Assembly (NCBI RefSeq): GCF_016495725.1
Contig: NZ_CP054705.1
Coordinates: 1,922,001 to 1,986,000, forward strand
Direction: 5' to 3'
Origin: Salicibibacter cibarius
Lineage (GTDB): Bacteria > Bacillota > Bacilli > Bacillales > Marinococcaceae
Length of the DNA stretch: 64,000 nt
Shown here: one piece after another, positions 25,517-33,719 of the stretch
Position numbering within the stretch: the stretch's first letter is position 1
How the letters are laid out: the number at the start of each line of letters is the position of its first letter
Position numbers and translations under genes: made by a program
The notes under the pieces: model-generated
The model's database searches: none
Told to the model about the DNA's origin: nothing
The model's input: the letters and a program-made list of their open reading frames with translations, nothing else

Positions 25517-25699
25517 ATGGCTATAAACGAACAGAATCTATTGCGGCGAATCCAACGCTTGGAACGAAAATGCGAAAAGATGGAAGCTCGTATGATCTAT
25601 TTGGAAAAATGTATTAATTGCCTGGAATTTCAACAACATGATGATACCAAAAAACTGGTCACACTCGTGTACAACCGCAAAGGAGGAGAAACACGGTGA
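25517..25699 (+). CDS. Small coiled-coil protein inserted in the comG operon
   Basis: This 60-residue product starts at ATG 25517 behind AAAGGAG and overlaps comGC by 4 bp, so it is well placed for translation. It is charged and helical (LLRRIQRLERKCEKMEARM), with CINC near residue 32. No prepilin cleavage motif or membrane segment. It has no counterpart in the seven-gene comG operon of B. subtilis as I know it. Function unknown. Confidence 0.65.
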   Translation: MAINEQNLLRRIQRLERKCEKMEARMIYLEKCINCLEFQQHDDTKKLVTLVYNRKGGETR

Positions 25700-25998
25700 A
25701 AAAACAGGATGACGGCTTTACGTTGATCGAGATGATGATCGTTTTGTTGATCATCTCCATATTACTGCTCGTCGCGATCCCCAACATGGTACAAAACAGC
25801 AACGTCGCCCAGAGCAAAGGCTGTGAAGCGACCGTGGATTTGGTGCAGGCGCAAGTCGGGAGTTACAAGGTGGAAACGGGCGATTATCCTAGCAGTTTAA
25901 GTGTTTTAGTCGACAACGATTATGTTGACAGTGTTACATGTCCGGATGGGAACAGCTTGAGCCTCGATGCTAATGGTAAAGTCAGCGCTAATGAATGA
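25696..25998 (+). CDS. comGC: Major competence pseudopilin ComGC
   Basis: This 100-residue type IV-like prepilin carries the processing motif GFTLIEM at residues 7-13, to be cut by ComC peptidase before Phe, followed by a hydrophobic helix (MIVLLIISILLLVAIPNMV). Two cysteines (SKGCEAT and VTCPDG) could form a disulfide. The start is GTG 25696 with AAAGGAGG. Main subunit of the pseudopilus. Confidence 0.92.
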   Translation: MKKQDDGFTLIEMMIVLLIISILLLVAIPNMVQNSNVAQSKGCEATVDLVQAQVGSYKVETGDYPSSLSVLVDNDYVDSVTCPDGNSLSLDANGKVSANE

Positions 25999-26440
25999 CA
26001 ACAACCACGGCCATACGCTCATGGAACTCGTCGTCGTCTTGCTTATCTTCTCGATCTGCTTAGGCATACCGACCCTCTCCTATGTTCATCAAGACACAGG
26101 GCGGGAAATGAAGGCGTTTGTTTCCGAATTTGAACAAGATCTCCATTACGCCCAACAACAAGCAATGGGGAAATCGGTTAATACCCGCCTCGATATCCAA
26201 AATGCCTCGGAGAGCTATCAAGTCGTGGTAGATGGAGAAACGGTGAAGCGAGTCCCGTTTCCGGAGAATGTGTATTTTCAAGGCGTGTCCATGTCCCCGG
26301 AAACCATTCGCTTTCGATCGAGCGGAAATACGGACGACTCTGGTGAAATTTCAATATTAAGCAACGATCAATTTTACCGTGTTATGTTTCTCGTTGGTTC
26401 CGGGAGGTTTTACGTTGAAAAAGTCGAAAGAAACAACTGA
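25991..26440 (+). CDS. comGD: Minor pseudopilin ComGD
   Basis: The product has 149 residues and an N-terminal prepilin motif (HGHTLMELVVVLL) with the P1 residue histidine in place of the usual glycine, followed by one helix and a globular domain. ATG 25991 overlaps the comGC stop; further upstream in-frame starts lack support. Order and overlaps match comGD. Confidence 0.85.
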   Translation: MNDNNHGHTLMELVVVLLIFSICLGIPTLSYVHQDTGREMKAFVSEFEQDLHYAQQQAMGKSVNTRLDIQNASESYQVVVDGETVKRVPFPENVYFQGVSMSPETIRFRSSGNTDDSGEISILSNDQFYRVMFLVGSGRFYVEKVERNN

Positions 26441-26735
26441 CGGAGGATTTACGTTAATGGAGGTCACGACAGCTCTTTTGCTTTTATCCGTGGCAACGGC
26501 CGGGATTGTTCCTTTATTATCGATTTTGTATACGGAACGAGCGGAAGTGCAAGCGGATCGCGACGCTTATCGCATTATCGAGCAAGTGGGCTACGAGCTT
26601 GAGGACAGCGACGTTGAAACCGTTACGGTTGCCGATACGTCTTATGTTGTGCGCCATCAAGACCAATTGACATGTATTTATTGGCAAGGCCCGGCAGGGA
26701 GGGATAAGGATTTATGCCTCGAATTTCCCCTGTAA
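26415..26735 (+). CDS. comGE: Minor pseudopilin ComGE
   Basis: This 106-residue protein has the prepilin motif GGFTLMEVTTALLLLS at the N-terminus. TTG 26415 follows GGGAGG at 7 bp and overlaps comGD by 26 bp. Two cysteines lie near the C-terminus (TCIYW and DLCLEF). Assignment rests on position and motif. Confidence 0.8.
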   Translation: MKKSKETTDGGFTLMEVTTALLLLSVATAGIVPLLSILYTERAEVQADRDAYRIIEQVGYELEDSDVETVTVADTSYVVRHQDQLTCIYWQGPAGRDKDLCLEFPL

Positions 26736-27178
26736 ACGACCGTGGCTTTACCCTTTTGGAAATGGTCATTGCCATGTTTATGTTCTTCGCTGTGATCGCG
26801 GTTGTCCCTATTTTTTTACAAACGGTCACTTCCCCGGGTTCAGACTTGTCCCGCAATGATCAGGAAATCCAGACTTGGTTTCAAGAAATTTCAAAAGAAG
26901 CGAAATATGCGCGTGACTATGCAGTGGAACAAAATAGGTTGATTATCACGGATATTGACGGTGTAGAACGTGGCTATAGAAGAAGCGGAGGCAATTTGAT
27001 CAGAAGCGGAAAAAGCGGCGGCCATTCGGTTTTGCAAAATATCGATGGTTTTCATGCCCAACTCGTATCGGACGGGGTGATGATCACCGTCGATGCGAAT
27101 GAGAAACAATATAAGAAGCGGTTGCGTCCGACCAAAGCACCTGAGGAGGAAGATATTTGGATCAAAAGGGAGCTATAA
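26714..27178 (+). CDS. comGF: Minor pseudopilin ComGF
   Basis: This 154-residue protein has the prepilin motif RGFTLLEMVIAMFMF and the YRRSGGNLIR segment characteristic of ComGF. It overlaps comGE by 22 bp and comGG by 22 bp. Confidence 0.87.
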   Translation: MPRISPVNDRGFTLLEMVIAMFMFFAVIAVVPIFLQTVTSPGSDLSRNDQEIQTWFQEISKEAKYARDYAVEQNRLIITDIDGVERGYRRSGGNLIRSGKSGGHSVLQNIDGFHAQLVSDGVMITVDANEKQYKKRLRPTKAPEEEDIWIKREL

Positions 27179-27531
27179 TGCCGTTGGTTCTCGTTCTATG
27201 TCTCGTACTGGCAGGCATGGTCGGTCACCAAGCCGTGCTGCTCACGTTCGAACGGGAAGGTTTGGAGGCGCAGCGAATGTTTATGGTTGCAAATCTGTTG
27301 TTGGATAAAGGTGAGGAGAAGTGGTGGGAAGCGTATAAAGACGATCGCACGTCGGACAATGGCTTTTGGGAGTTTGAAGAGGGTACCGTTTATTATCGCT
27401 TGTCCCCGGCGAACGGAAGCGATTATGAAGTGGTGACATTGAATGCGGAAGTCGACGGAGGCGGAAATGTGCACCACTACTATTACGTAAAAAAAGCCGA
27501 TCCTGAAAATGAAGACAAATTCAGTGATTGA
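27157..27531 (+). CDS. comGG: ComGG-like protein
   Basis: This 124-residue protein has an N-terminal hydrophobic helix (IMPLVLVLCLVLAGMV) preceded by KGA, as in ComGG, which lacks a full prepilin motif. TTG 27157 follows GAGGAGG. Last gene of the operon, followed by a terminator. Confidence 0.8.
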   Translation: MDQKGAIMPLVLVLCLVLAGMVGHQAVLLTFEREGLEAQRMFMVANLLLDKGEEKWWEAYKDDRTSDNGFWEFEEGTVYYRLSPANGSDYEVVTLNAEVDGGGNVHHYYYVKKADPENEDKFSD

Positions 27532-27541
27532 ATAAATGACG

Positions 27542-27570
27542 GCGCTGATCACAAGGTCAGCGCTTGTTTT
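27542..27570 (+). terminator. comG operon terminator
   Basis: GCGCTGA (27542-27548) pairs with TCAGCGC (27557-27563), followed by TTGTTTT. Confidence 0.75.
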
Positions 27571-27632
27571 CCGGATAAAATAAGAAATAAACGGGAAGGC
27601 TAAATAACAAATGGAAGGAGGACCACCGCCTC

Positions 27633-27821
27633 ATGAATCCAAACCCTTATTTTAAATACCTCGTTGAATCCTTTTTACGCAGGCTTGATCGATTTGCAAC
27701 GCCAAAAGAGATGAGCAGGAAACAACGGCGGAAGCTAAAGAAAAAACAAAAATCTCGCCTGTTCACTGTATTCGGGGCAATTCCCACCGCGATAAAAATC
27801 AGCATGCGCCGATCACGGTGA
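27633..27821 (+). CDS. yqzE: YqzE-like small protein
   Basis: This 62-residue product begins NPYFKYLVESFLRRLD, has a very basic centre (KQRRKLKKKQK) and a short hydrophobic end (LFTVFGAIPTAIKISM). This fits the YqzE family, and yqzE follows comG in B. subtilis. GGAAGGAGG lies about 13 bp before ATG 27633, a long but acceptable spacing. Function unknown. Confidence 0.75.
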   Translation: MNPNPYFKYLVESFLRRLDRFATPKEMSRKQRRKLKKKQKSRLFTVFGAIPTAIKISMRRSR

Positions 27822-27932
27822 CAAATATTTGTCGTTTTGTCACGTGAAAGAGGAGAAAGTAATTTACAATTGATCCATCCCTCATATATAATAAGAACAG
27901 TAACATGACGAGAAGTGGAGGAGGAAAATAAG

Positions 27933-28175
27933 ATGAGTCGCATGTACCGTGTGATGGCTTTTTGGACAGGGGTCTTCGCCGTATTATTTTTTGTGGGAGA
28001 AATGTATGAAGTGTCCCTGTTATTCTTTGCTAATACGGCTGCATTTGTAGGACTTGGTTTTATGGGGCTTTCCGAACGCACGTATTTATACATATTCGGT
28101 GCTTACTTAACTTTATTTATGGTTGGCTTCTCTTACTATACGATTTTTCTCATGGAACCGGCTCTCGGCCATTAA
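27933..28175 (+). CDS. yqgY: DUF2626 family membrane protein (YqgY)
   Basis: This 80-residue protein has three hydrophobic segments; MSRMYRVMAFWTG and GLSERTYLYIFGAYL are typical of YqgY. ATG 27933 follows GGAGGAGG; GTG 27915 overlaps that site. Role unknown. Confidence 0.8.
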   Translation: MSRMYRVMAFWTGVFAVLFFVGEMYEVSLLFFANTAAFVGLGFMGLSERTYLYIFGAYLTLFMVGFSYYTIFLMEPALGH

Positions 28176-28189
28176 GGCAACGACCATAA

Positions 28190-28214
28190 AAGGCGGCTTC
28201 TTTAACCGCCTTCT
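28190..28214 (-). terminator. Hairpin terminator of yqgX
   Basis: AAGGCGG (28190-28196) and CCGCCTT (28206-28212) pair; on the minus strand the hairpin is followed by TTAT. It overlaps the last codons of yqgX and also lies after yqgY on the plus strand. Confidence 0.6.
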
Positions 28215-28849
28215 CCCAACCCATTAAGGAACGGGTTACCGTCCATCTCAGCTGAAATCGTTGTAACCGGTCCGTGACCGCAGGCAACGCTTGTATCTTC
28301 CGGGAGTTCCAAAAGTTTTTGGTGGATGCTGTTGAGAAGGGTAGCTTCATCGGCGTCGGGGAGATCGGTGCGTCCGATGCCGCTTTGAAAGAGGACGTCG
28401 CCGGAGAAAACCGTGTCGGTAGGTTCGTGATAGTACGAGACACTTCCCGGTGAATGCCCCGGGGTTTCCAATACCCGAAAAGCAAAAGGACCTATGGCTA
28501 GGCTTTGCTCGCCATTGATCAAATGCTCGGCAGGTCGGGCGGTTACACCTTCGGGACTCATGTTGACCGAAAGATTCTTCGTGGGATCTTGCAACCAGTG
28601 CGCTTCACGTTCGTGAAGGTAAACAGGGATGTTGAACACGTCGCGGATATGGTCAACGGCACCGATGTGATCAAAATGTGCATGGGTTAAAAGAATGGCA
28701 AGAGGTTTGAGATTTTCTTTTTTCAAGGCAGCTTCAAAAGGTTCACTGTCCCCGCCCGGATCAAAGATAATCGCTTCCCCGTCTTCATTGTAAAGAACAA
28801 AGGCGTTGGTTTGTACAGGTCCCAACGGGGCTTGCTTCCAATTCATCAT
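28202..28849 (-). CDS. yqgX: Metallo-beta-lactamase fold hydrolase (YqgX)
   Basis: This 215-residue glyoxalase II-like hydrolase carries the zinc motif THAHFDHIGA, a distal histidine in ETPGHSPGS and Asp in VFSGDVLF. Such proteins hydrolyse thioesters; the true substrate is unknown. ATG 28849 follows AAGGAG at 9 bp; the longer upstream frame lacks a site. B. subtilis yqgX lies in the same neighbourhood. Confidence 0.87.
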   Translation of the reverse strand: MMNWKQAPLGPVQTNAFVLYNEDGEAIIFDPGGDSEPFEAALKKENLKPLAILLTHAHFDHIGAVDHIRDVFNIPVYLHEREAHWLQDPTKNLSVNMSPEGVTARPAEHLINGEQSLAIGPFAFRVLETPGHSPGSVSYYHEPTDTVFSGDVLFQSGIGRTDLPDADEATLLNSIHQKLLELPEDTSVACGHGPVTTISAEMDGNPFLNGLGEGG

Positions 28850-28950
28850 GAAAATCAACTCCTTCTTGAATCTATAAACCATTGTACATGAAATCAAGGA
28901 AAATGAAAGAAACGCAAGGAAATCAATGATACGAAAAGGAGAGAATGGAT

Positions 28951-29121
28951 ATGGCAGTTGGATCAATCGTTACGGCAGTGGCAATTCTTTCGGTTTTTGC
29001 TTTTTTCCGTGAGTTAAAGCGAAGGAACTTTGTCGGGGTCGGGTTTTCGGCACTCAGCATTCTTGTCTTTGGTTTTTTTGGTTTAATGACTTTGTTTGTA
29101 AGTGGAGCACCGGAAATGTAG
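28951..29121 (+). CDS. yqgW: DUF2759 family small membrane protein (YqgW-like)
   Basis: This 56-residue product has two hydrophobic helices around a basic turn (FFRELKRRNFVGVGFSALS). ATG 28951 follows AAAGGAGAG. Size, topology and place beside yqgX match YqgW. Function unknown. Confidence 0.75.
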   Translation: MAVGSIVTAVAILSVFAFFRELKRRNFVGVGFSALSILVFGFFGLMTLFVSGAPEM

Positions 29122-29125
29122 AAGA

Positions 29126-29155
29126 ACACTCGTCGCAATGACGGGTGTTTTTTTC
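29126..29155 (+). terminator. yqgW terminator
   Basis: ACACTCGTC pairs with GACGGGTGT (one G-T pair) around GCAAT, followed by T7. Confidence 0.85.
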
Positions 29156-29158
29156 TAC

Positions 29159-29246
29159 GCAGGAAAGAAAGTATAAATCGACTTTCTTTCCTGCATAAGT
29201 GCAACTAAGGCTTTTCGCTATAAAAGCTTGGCGCCAAGTTTTCTAA
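29159..29246 (+). repeat. Two-hairpin intergenic element, copy A5
   Basis: The hairpin 1 stem is GCAGGAAAGAAAG / CTTTCTTTCCTGC with loop TATAAATCGA, followed by the linker CATAAGTGCAACTA. Hairpin 2 has lost five bases in its right arm (TTGGCGCCAAG). It ends TTTTCTAA and lies directly after the yqgW terminator. Confidence 0.88.
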
Positions 29247-29316
29247 AGATTGGAGAGTTAGAAGTTAAAGGCTGGACGGAGAGGGTTTTTCTCACTTCTA
29301 ACTTCCAACCTCTAAT

Positions 29317-29791
29317 CTAGTGTAAGGTGGCTTGATTACCCGATCATGGGGGACAGTTGGAAGAAGTTCGGGCGTCAACGCTTTTGGCTCCCTAACGGAC
29401 AATTTACCGCGTCATGGCGACCGAAAAAGCGGTCGATTCTTGTGTTCGGTCGCCATAACCGTTTTATGACGACCGTAATGGCCTGAATCGAGAGAGTTCG
29501 GGCGTCATAGCCGCTTCATGATGACCGAAAAGGCTTGTATCGAAAGAATTCGGTCGGCATAGCTGCCTCATGGCGGCCGAACGAGCAATTGGCTTTCGTT
29601 CTCGGTCTCCATGAACCGTTTCATGGAGACCGGGGAGTCCTGCTTCGCAAGAAACCATTCGGTCATTGACGATAGCCTTTGATACCTTAACTCGGGCTGT
29701 GAAGGTTTAATCCACACTAACCCCAGTTTGAAGCCCTAATCCAGACTTCCGGTCGTCGGTGTGATCGCTTATTTCCGACAGGCTGCACTAG
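29317..29791 (+). repeat. MITE-like element C1 with four internal 52-bp hairpin units
   Basis: The left end CTAGTGTA and right end TGCACTAG form a short inverted repeat. Inside, units starting TTCGG/CTCGG lie at 29445, 29497, 29549 and 29601, exactly 52 bp apart, each able to fold as CGGTCNNCAT-loop-ATGNNGACCG. A related copy with fewer units lies at 39895. The right end overlaps the stop codon of yqhG. No protein is encoded. The stretch 29247-29316 before it holds only a heptamer-like inverted motif. Confidence 0.75.
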
Positions 29792-30573
29792 TATGAATCC
29801 TTTCGCAAATAAAAGATCCCTCCGTTAATAAAGGTTAGTTCGATCGCCGGTTGATATTGTTGCCGGATCGCTTCTTTTTCCAAGCTGTATGCATCATCGT
29901 TTTCTTTATCGGGCGTTTCATAAAAGCGGTCAAGCAAGGCTAAATCATCTTCCATTCGATTGGTGGCTTCACTTGCCCACGCGTGTTTTTGGTTGCGAAT
30001 ATCGTTAAGAAGGTATTTTTTGATTCTTTGTACGGCGCTCATCGGTTGAATCAAATGGGCCATTGTAAACGTATAATCGGGGATCGCGGAAACGAGCGGG
30101 AGTGGCGCCAGTCGTTTCATGAAAAGGTCAATTGTTTCCCCGCTAATTAATTGAATGCCAAAGCTGCGGATGATATCGCGTCTGCGGTGGCAAGTGTAGG
30201 AAATGCGCACGTTTAAACCGAGCCAGGGGTATAAAGCTGTTTGTTTTTTTTCATGATGGTTTTCATAAAGCCGTGTGACCGCGCCTTTGTCAGCTGCGGA
30301 AGAAAAAATTTGATGAAGACGGGGGGAGCCGAAATGCACCTTTTCTGCAGAAGGTGTATCGGCTCGTATATCCGTGGACAAGTTCAATTTCAGCGGTTTC
30401 GGTTCTCCGCTGGTTTTTTCTAAATAATGCCAGTAAAAAGGACGGTTCATGAGCTCGAGATCGAGCGTTTTATTGAGTTGAACGTCCAGTGTGGATGGTG
30501 TGCTTTGTAATAGTTCCGCTCCTCCGGCTAGAAAAAAACGGCGAAGATAGTTATGAACTTCTGCCTGTTCCAT
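29788..30573 (-). CDS. yqhG: YqhG family protein
   Basis: This 261-residue soluble protein contains HNYLRRFFLAGGAELLQST at the start and a FINGGIFYLRKDSY end; the overall sequence matches the YqhG family of unknown function. The stop codon (29788-29790) falls in the terminal CACTAG of the adjoining repeat, so the extreme C-terminus may have been set by that insertion. It overlaps yqhH by 23 bp and is translated with it. Confidence 0.85.
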   Translation of the reverse strand: MEQAEVHNYLRRFFLAGGAELLQSTPSTLDVQLNKTLDLELMNRPFYWHYLEKTSGEPKPLKLNLSTDIRADTPSAEKVHFGSPRLHQIFSSAADKGAVTRLYENHHEKKQTALYPWLGLNVRISYTCHRRRDIIRSFGIQLISGETIDLFMKRLAPLPLVSAIPDYTFTMAHLIQPMSAVQRIKKYLLNDIRNQKHAWASEATNRMEDDLALLDRFYETPDKENDDAYSLEKEAIRQQYQPAIELTFINGGIFYLRKDSY

Positions 30574-32194
30574 GTTGGTCTCCCTCCTGATTCATGAGCT
30601 CGGTTAAATGATGAAGTTTGAGCCGTGCCTCCCCTTCCGTACCGGAATCCAGGGCATCCTCTACGTATCTCTCCAATTCCTGGCCGGAATAGCGTTCCAG
30701 AATGTCGTCCAAACGTCCGATGACGCCTTCGAACATGTTGATTTTTTCATAAAGGAGATTAAGGATGCGTGCTTCTACCGTATTCTCAATCGCGTAGTTC
30801 GTAATGTGCACATCATTCTCTTGGCCAAGGCGATGAATCCTTCCGATGCGTTGTTCCACGCGCATCGGATTCCAGGGAAGGTCATAATTGATCATATGGT
30901 GGCAAAACTGCAAGTTTAACCCTTCGCCGCCGGCTTCGGTGGCGATCATGACCGGCACGTGGTCACGAAACAGCATGCGCATCCAGTCTTTTTTGCTGCG
31001 TTTAAATCCGCCTCTAAACGGCACGGATTTTATTTTATGCTGGGCAAGAAACCATTGCAAATAGAGCTGGGTTGCCCGGTATTCCGTAAAAATAATCGTC
31101 TTTTCCGAAGAGGCCCGGAGTTGTTTCAACACTTGTTCTGCTTTTGCATTTGTTTGAATCTCATGCATAGCGTTTACAACGGGAGTGGCTTGCGCTTCGC
31201 TTAGCATCCCGTTTTTCATCATATTTGAAATCGTTACCCCCAAGGCTTCTTTACTGGAGCAAGCTTCCCTTTGTAACGTCGTTAATGAAAAACCGTGGAG
31301 TTCTTGTACCGTTTGTTTTAAGTCGCACACGGCATCATACATGGCACGCTCTTCTTTCGACATTTCCACGTTTACATTTTCAACGTGTCGATTTGTCCAG
31401 GACACGTTCGTATTGTCACGGCGATTGCGGACCATGACGTTTTGCACGAGTTTCTGAATGTCTTCGGTTGCTTTGGCGTCGTGTTTGTATTTAGCTTTAA
31501 AGCTTTTTTCGTCGCCGAGATGGCCAGGTTTTAAAATCGAAACGAGGTGAAAAAGTTCTTCGATCCGATTTTGCACAGGGGTGGCTGTACAGAGTAAACA
31601 AAAGCGTTTTTTTAAAGCCTTGATAAATGCATAGTTTTTCGTGTTGGCATTTTTCAGCCGATGGGCCTCATCAATAATGATCATGTCATAAGGTTGTTCA
31701 AGGACGATTTCCCGATGGGGAGAATGTTTAGCTGTGTCCATCGATGCGACGACGACATCGCACCCGTCCCATACATACGTTTTTCGTTGGGGGACAGCGG
31801 GAATATAAAATTTTTCATTCAGCTCTTGCGTCCATTGATTCACGAGCGATGCCGGAGACAGGATAAGTGCCTTTTTGACGAGTCCACGGATCATGTATTC
31901 TTTTAAAACAAGTCCGGCTTCAATCGTCTTCCCGAGCCCTACTTCGTCAGCGAGGATGGCTTTCCCATTCATATCTTCAACGACACGTCTTGCCGTTTCA
32001 AATTGATGATCGTACAGGGAAAGTTCCGGCAAATGCGTAGGGGCGACGAGTCCGTCGAACGATGGGACCGCAATGCGTGTTTGCGCTTCATATGCAAGTT
32101 GATACATCTCCCACGAAGACCAAGGCCCTTCATGATCCAACGCTTGTTTAAATTTGTTCTCCCAGTCGGTGGAGAAATGGATATCTATGTACAT
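30551..32194 (-). CDS. yqhH: SNF2-family DEAD/DEAH-box helicase (YqhH)
   Basis: This 547-residue two-domain SNF2 ATPase carries motif I LADEVGLGKTIEAG, motif II IIIDEAHRLKN, motif III LLCTATPVQN, motif V EAGGEGLNLQF and motif VI EQRIGRIHRLGQ. RapA/YqhH-like proteins are thought to act on nucleic acid or RNA polymerase recycling; the exact job is unknown. ATG 32194 follows AAGGAGG. It is divergent from the gcv operon. Confidence 0.9.
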   Translation of the reverse strand: MYIDIHFSTDWENKFKQALDHEGPWSSWEMYQLAYEAQTRIAVPSFDGLVAPTHLPELSLYDHQFETARRVVEDMNGKAILADEVGLGKTIEAGLVLKEYMIRGLVKKALILSPASLVNQWTQELNEKFYIPAVPQRKTYVWDGCDVVVASMDTAKHSPHREIVLEQPYDMIIIDEAHRLKNANTKNYAFIKALKKRFCLLCTATPVQNRIEELFHLVSILKPGHLGDEKSFKAKYKHDAKATEDIQKLVQNVMVRNRRDNTNVSWTNRHVENVNVEMSKEERAMYDAVCDLKQTVQELHGFSLTTLQREACSSKEALGVTISNMMKNGMLSEAQATPVVNAMHEIQTNAKAEQVLKQLRASSEKTIIFTEYRATQLYLQWFLAQHKIKSVPFRGGFKRSKKDWMRMLFRDHVPVMIATEAGGEGLNLQFCHHMINYDLPWNPMRVEQRIGRIHRLGQENDVHITNYAIENTVEARILNLLYEKINMFEGVIGRLDDILERYSGQELERYVEDALDSGTEGEARLKLHHLTELMNQEGDQHGTGRSS

Positions 32195-32242
32195 AATTCC
32201 TCCTTTTTTAACCTTTATTTTTATTTAAAAGTATAAAAAAGA

Positions 32243-32271
32243 TTGGCAATGGTTAAATGACGTGCTACACT
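32243..32271 (+). promoter_or_regulatory. gcv operon promoter
   Basis: TTGGCA (32243-32248) and extended -10 TGCTACACT (TACACT at 32266-32271) are spaced 17 bp, about 80 bp upstream of the glycine aptamer. Good sigma-A match. Confidence 0.7.
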
Positions 32272-32349
32272 GGGTGTAACAGTTTTCCTAACTACGTTAG
32301 TGTGTGAATGTTAAGCGGTTTTATACATTGGCATAAGCGGATGATAACA

Positions 32350-32524
32350 GAGGGAGAGATCGTTCTTCCCGGAACGGCGCCGAAGGAGCAAACCGGAATG
32401 GTGAATCTCTCAGGCACATGTACTTCTGTTTGACGCGACTCTGGAGAGCGCCCCTCGCGGCCACCAACGAAGACAATTTTTGCTTATCAGCAAAAAAGAA
32501 ACTTTCTGGTAGACCGACAGAGCT
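32350..32524 (+). ncRNA. Glycine riboswitch, tandem aptamers
   Basis: Aptamer I (about 32351-32455) shows GGAGAGA, the conserved GGAGCAAACC, AATCTCTCAGGCA and CTCTGGAGAG. Aptamer II (about 32459-32524) follows after the short linker, with CGAAGACAA, GAAACTTTCTGGTA and GACAGAG. This arrangement upstream of gcvT is the classic cooperative glycine sensor. Its 3' end overlaps the terminator stem, so glycine binding is expected to prevent termination and turn the operon on. Aptamer II is more divergent than aptamer I. Confidence 0.92.
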
Positions 32525-32561
32525 TTTCAACGATAAACGTTGGAGAGTTCTGTCTTTTTTT
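32516..32561 (+). terminator. Riboswitch expression platform terminator
   Basis: GACAGAGCTTTTCAACG (32516-32532) pairs with CGTTGGAGAGTTCTGTC using several G-U pairs, then T7. The left arm contains the last helix strand of aptamer II, giving mutually exclusive folding. Confidence 0.85.
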
Positions 32562-32588
32562 AGTAAATAAATAAAGGAGGAGATTGAC

Positions 32589-33686
32589 TTGGCAGAAAAG
32601 CGGCGTACTATTCTTTATGATAGGCATGTGGCGTTGGGGGCGAAGATGGTTCCTTTCGGAGGTTTTGAAATGCCCGTCCAATATGATTCCATTAAAGCGG
32701 AACATCATGCGGTGCGGGAGGCGGTTGGCCTTTTTGATGTTTCCCATATGGGTGAGGCGTTGATTGAAGGGGAAACTGCACTCGATACCGTACAAACAAT
32801 TTTGACGAACGATGCTTCCAAATTGGAAGTGGGCAAAGCCCAGTATTCATTGATGTGCAATGAAAATGGCGGAATAGTGGACGATTTTCTCGTCTATCAA
32901 ATGGCACCGGAAACATACATGGTCATCCCGAATGCCGCCAACCGTGAAACAGATATCGCTTGGCTCAAGCAGCACGCACAAGCGGGTACGACGGTGACGG
33001 ATGTTTCCGATGATTACGCGTTGCTTGCATTGCAAGGCCCGAAAGCGGTTGAGGTATTGCAATCATTAACAGATGAAGATGTGGGGGCGATCGGCACGTT
33101 TCGCTTTCAGGCGGACGTAGCGGTCGACGGCCGAAACGCGATCGTTTCCCGTAGCGGTTACACCGGAGAAGACGGGTATGAAATCTACTGCCGTACGGAA
33201 GACGCGGTTGCCGTTTGGGATGCATTACTTGCCGCCGGAGAAAGCGCCGGCATTAAACCTTGTGGGCTAGGCGCGAGGGATACGCTGCGTTTTGAGGCTC
33301 GCTTGCCGTTGTATGGCCAAGAACTTACGGAGACGATCAGTCCTTTGGAAGCAAAACTCGGCTTTGCGGTGAAAGTGAAAAAAGACGCCGATTTTATTGG
33401 AAAAAAAGTGCTGGCAGCAGAAAAAGAACATGGAACGGCTCGAAAAATTGTCGGCATTGAGATGCTGGACAAAGGGATTCCGCGCACGGGTTATCCCGTT
33501 TTTGATGACGACGGCAATGAAATCGGACATGTTACGTCAGGAACGCAGTCCCCGACGCTCGGAAAAAATCTCGGTCTTGCAATCGTGAATACGGATTATG
33601 CTTCCAATGACACCGAAATCATCGTAGGTGTCCGAAAACGGAAACTAAAGGCCAAAGTTGTACCGACGCCGTTCTATTCTCGATAA
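32589..33686 (+). CDS. gcvT: Glycine cleavage system T protein (aminomethyltransferase)
   Basis: It transfers the methylene group from aminomethyl-lipoyl H protein to tetrahydrofolate. The 365-residue length is normal; GGFEMPVQYDSIKAEHHAVR, FDVSHMG, SRSGYTGEDGYEIY and LGARDTLRFEA are diagnostic. TTG 32589 sits 8 bp after AAAGGAGG. First gene of the riboswitch-controlled operon. The gcvH gene is not in the window. Confidence 0.96.
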   Translation: MAEKRRTILYDRHVALGAKMVPFGGFEMPVQYDSIKAEHHAVREAVGLFDVSHMGEALIEGETALDTVQTILTNDASKLEVGKAQYSLMCNENGGIVDDFLVYQMAPETYMVIPNAANRETDIAWLKQHAQAGTTVTDVSDDYALLALQGPKAVEVLQSLTDEDVGAIGTFRFQADVAVDGRNAIVSRSGYTGEDGYEIYCRTEDAVAVWDALLAAGESAGIKPCGLGARDTLRFEARLPLYGQELTETISPLEAKLGFAVKVKKDADFIGKKVLAAEKEHGTARKIVGIEMLDKGIPRTGYPVFDDDGNEIGHVTSGTQSPTLGKNLGLAIVNTDYASNDTEIIVGVRKRKLKAKVVPTPFYSR

Positions 33687-33719
33687 GGTGTTATAAAAAG
33701 ACAATTGGAGGGATTCAAG

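Noticed and set aside
29445-29653. Regular 52-bp repeats as a possible CRISPR array
   Set aside because: The units have no identical repeat separated by unique spacers, the whole unit is similar, and there are no cas genes.
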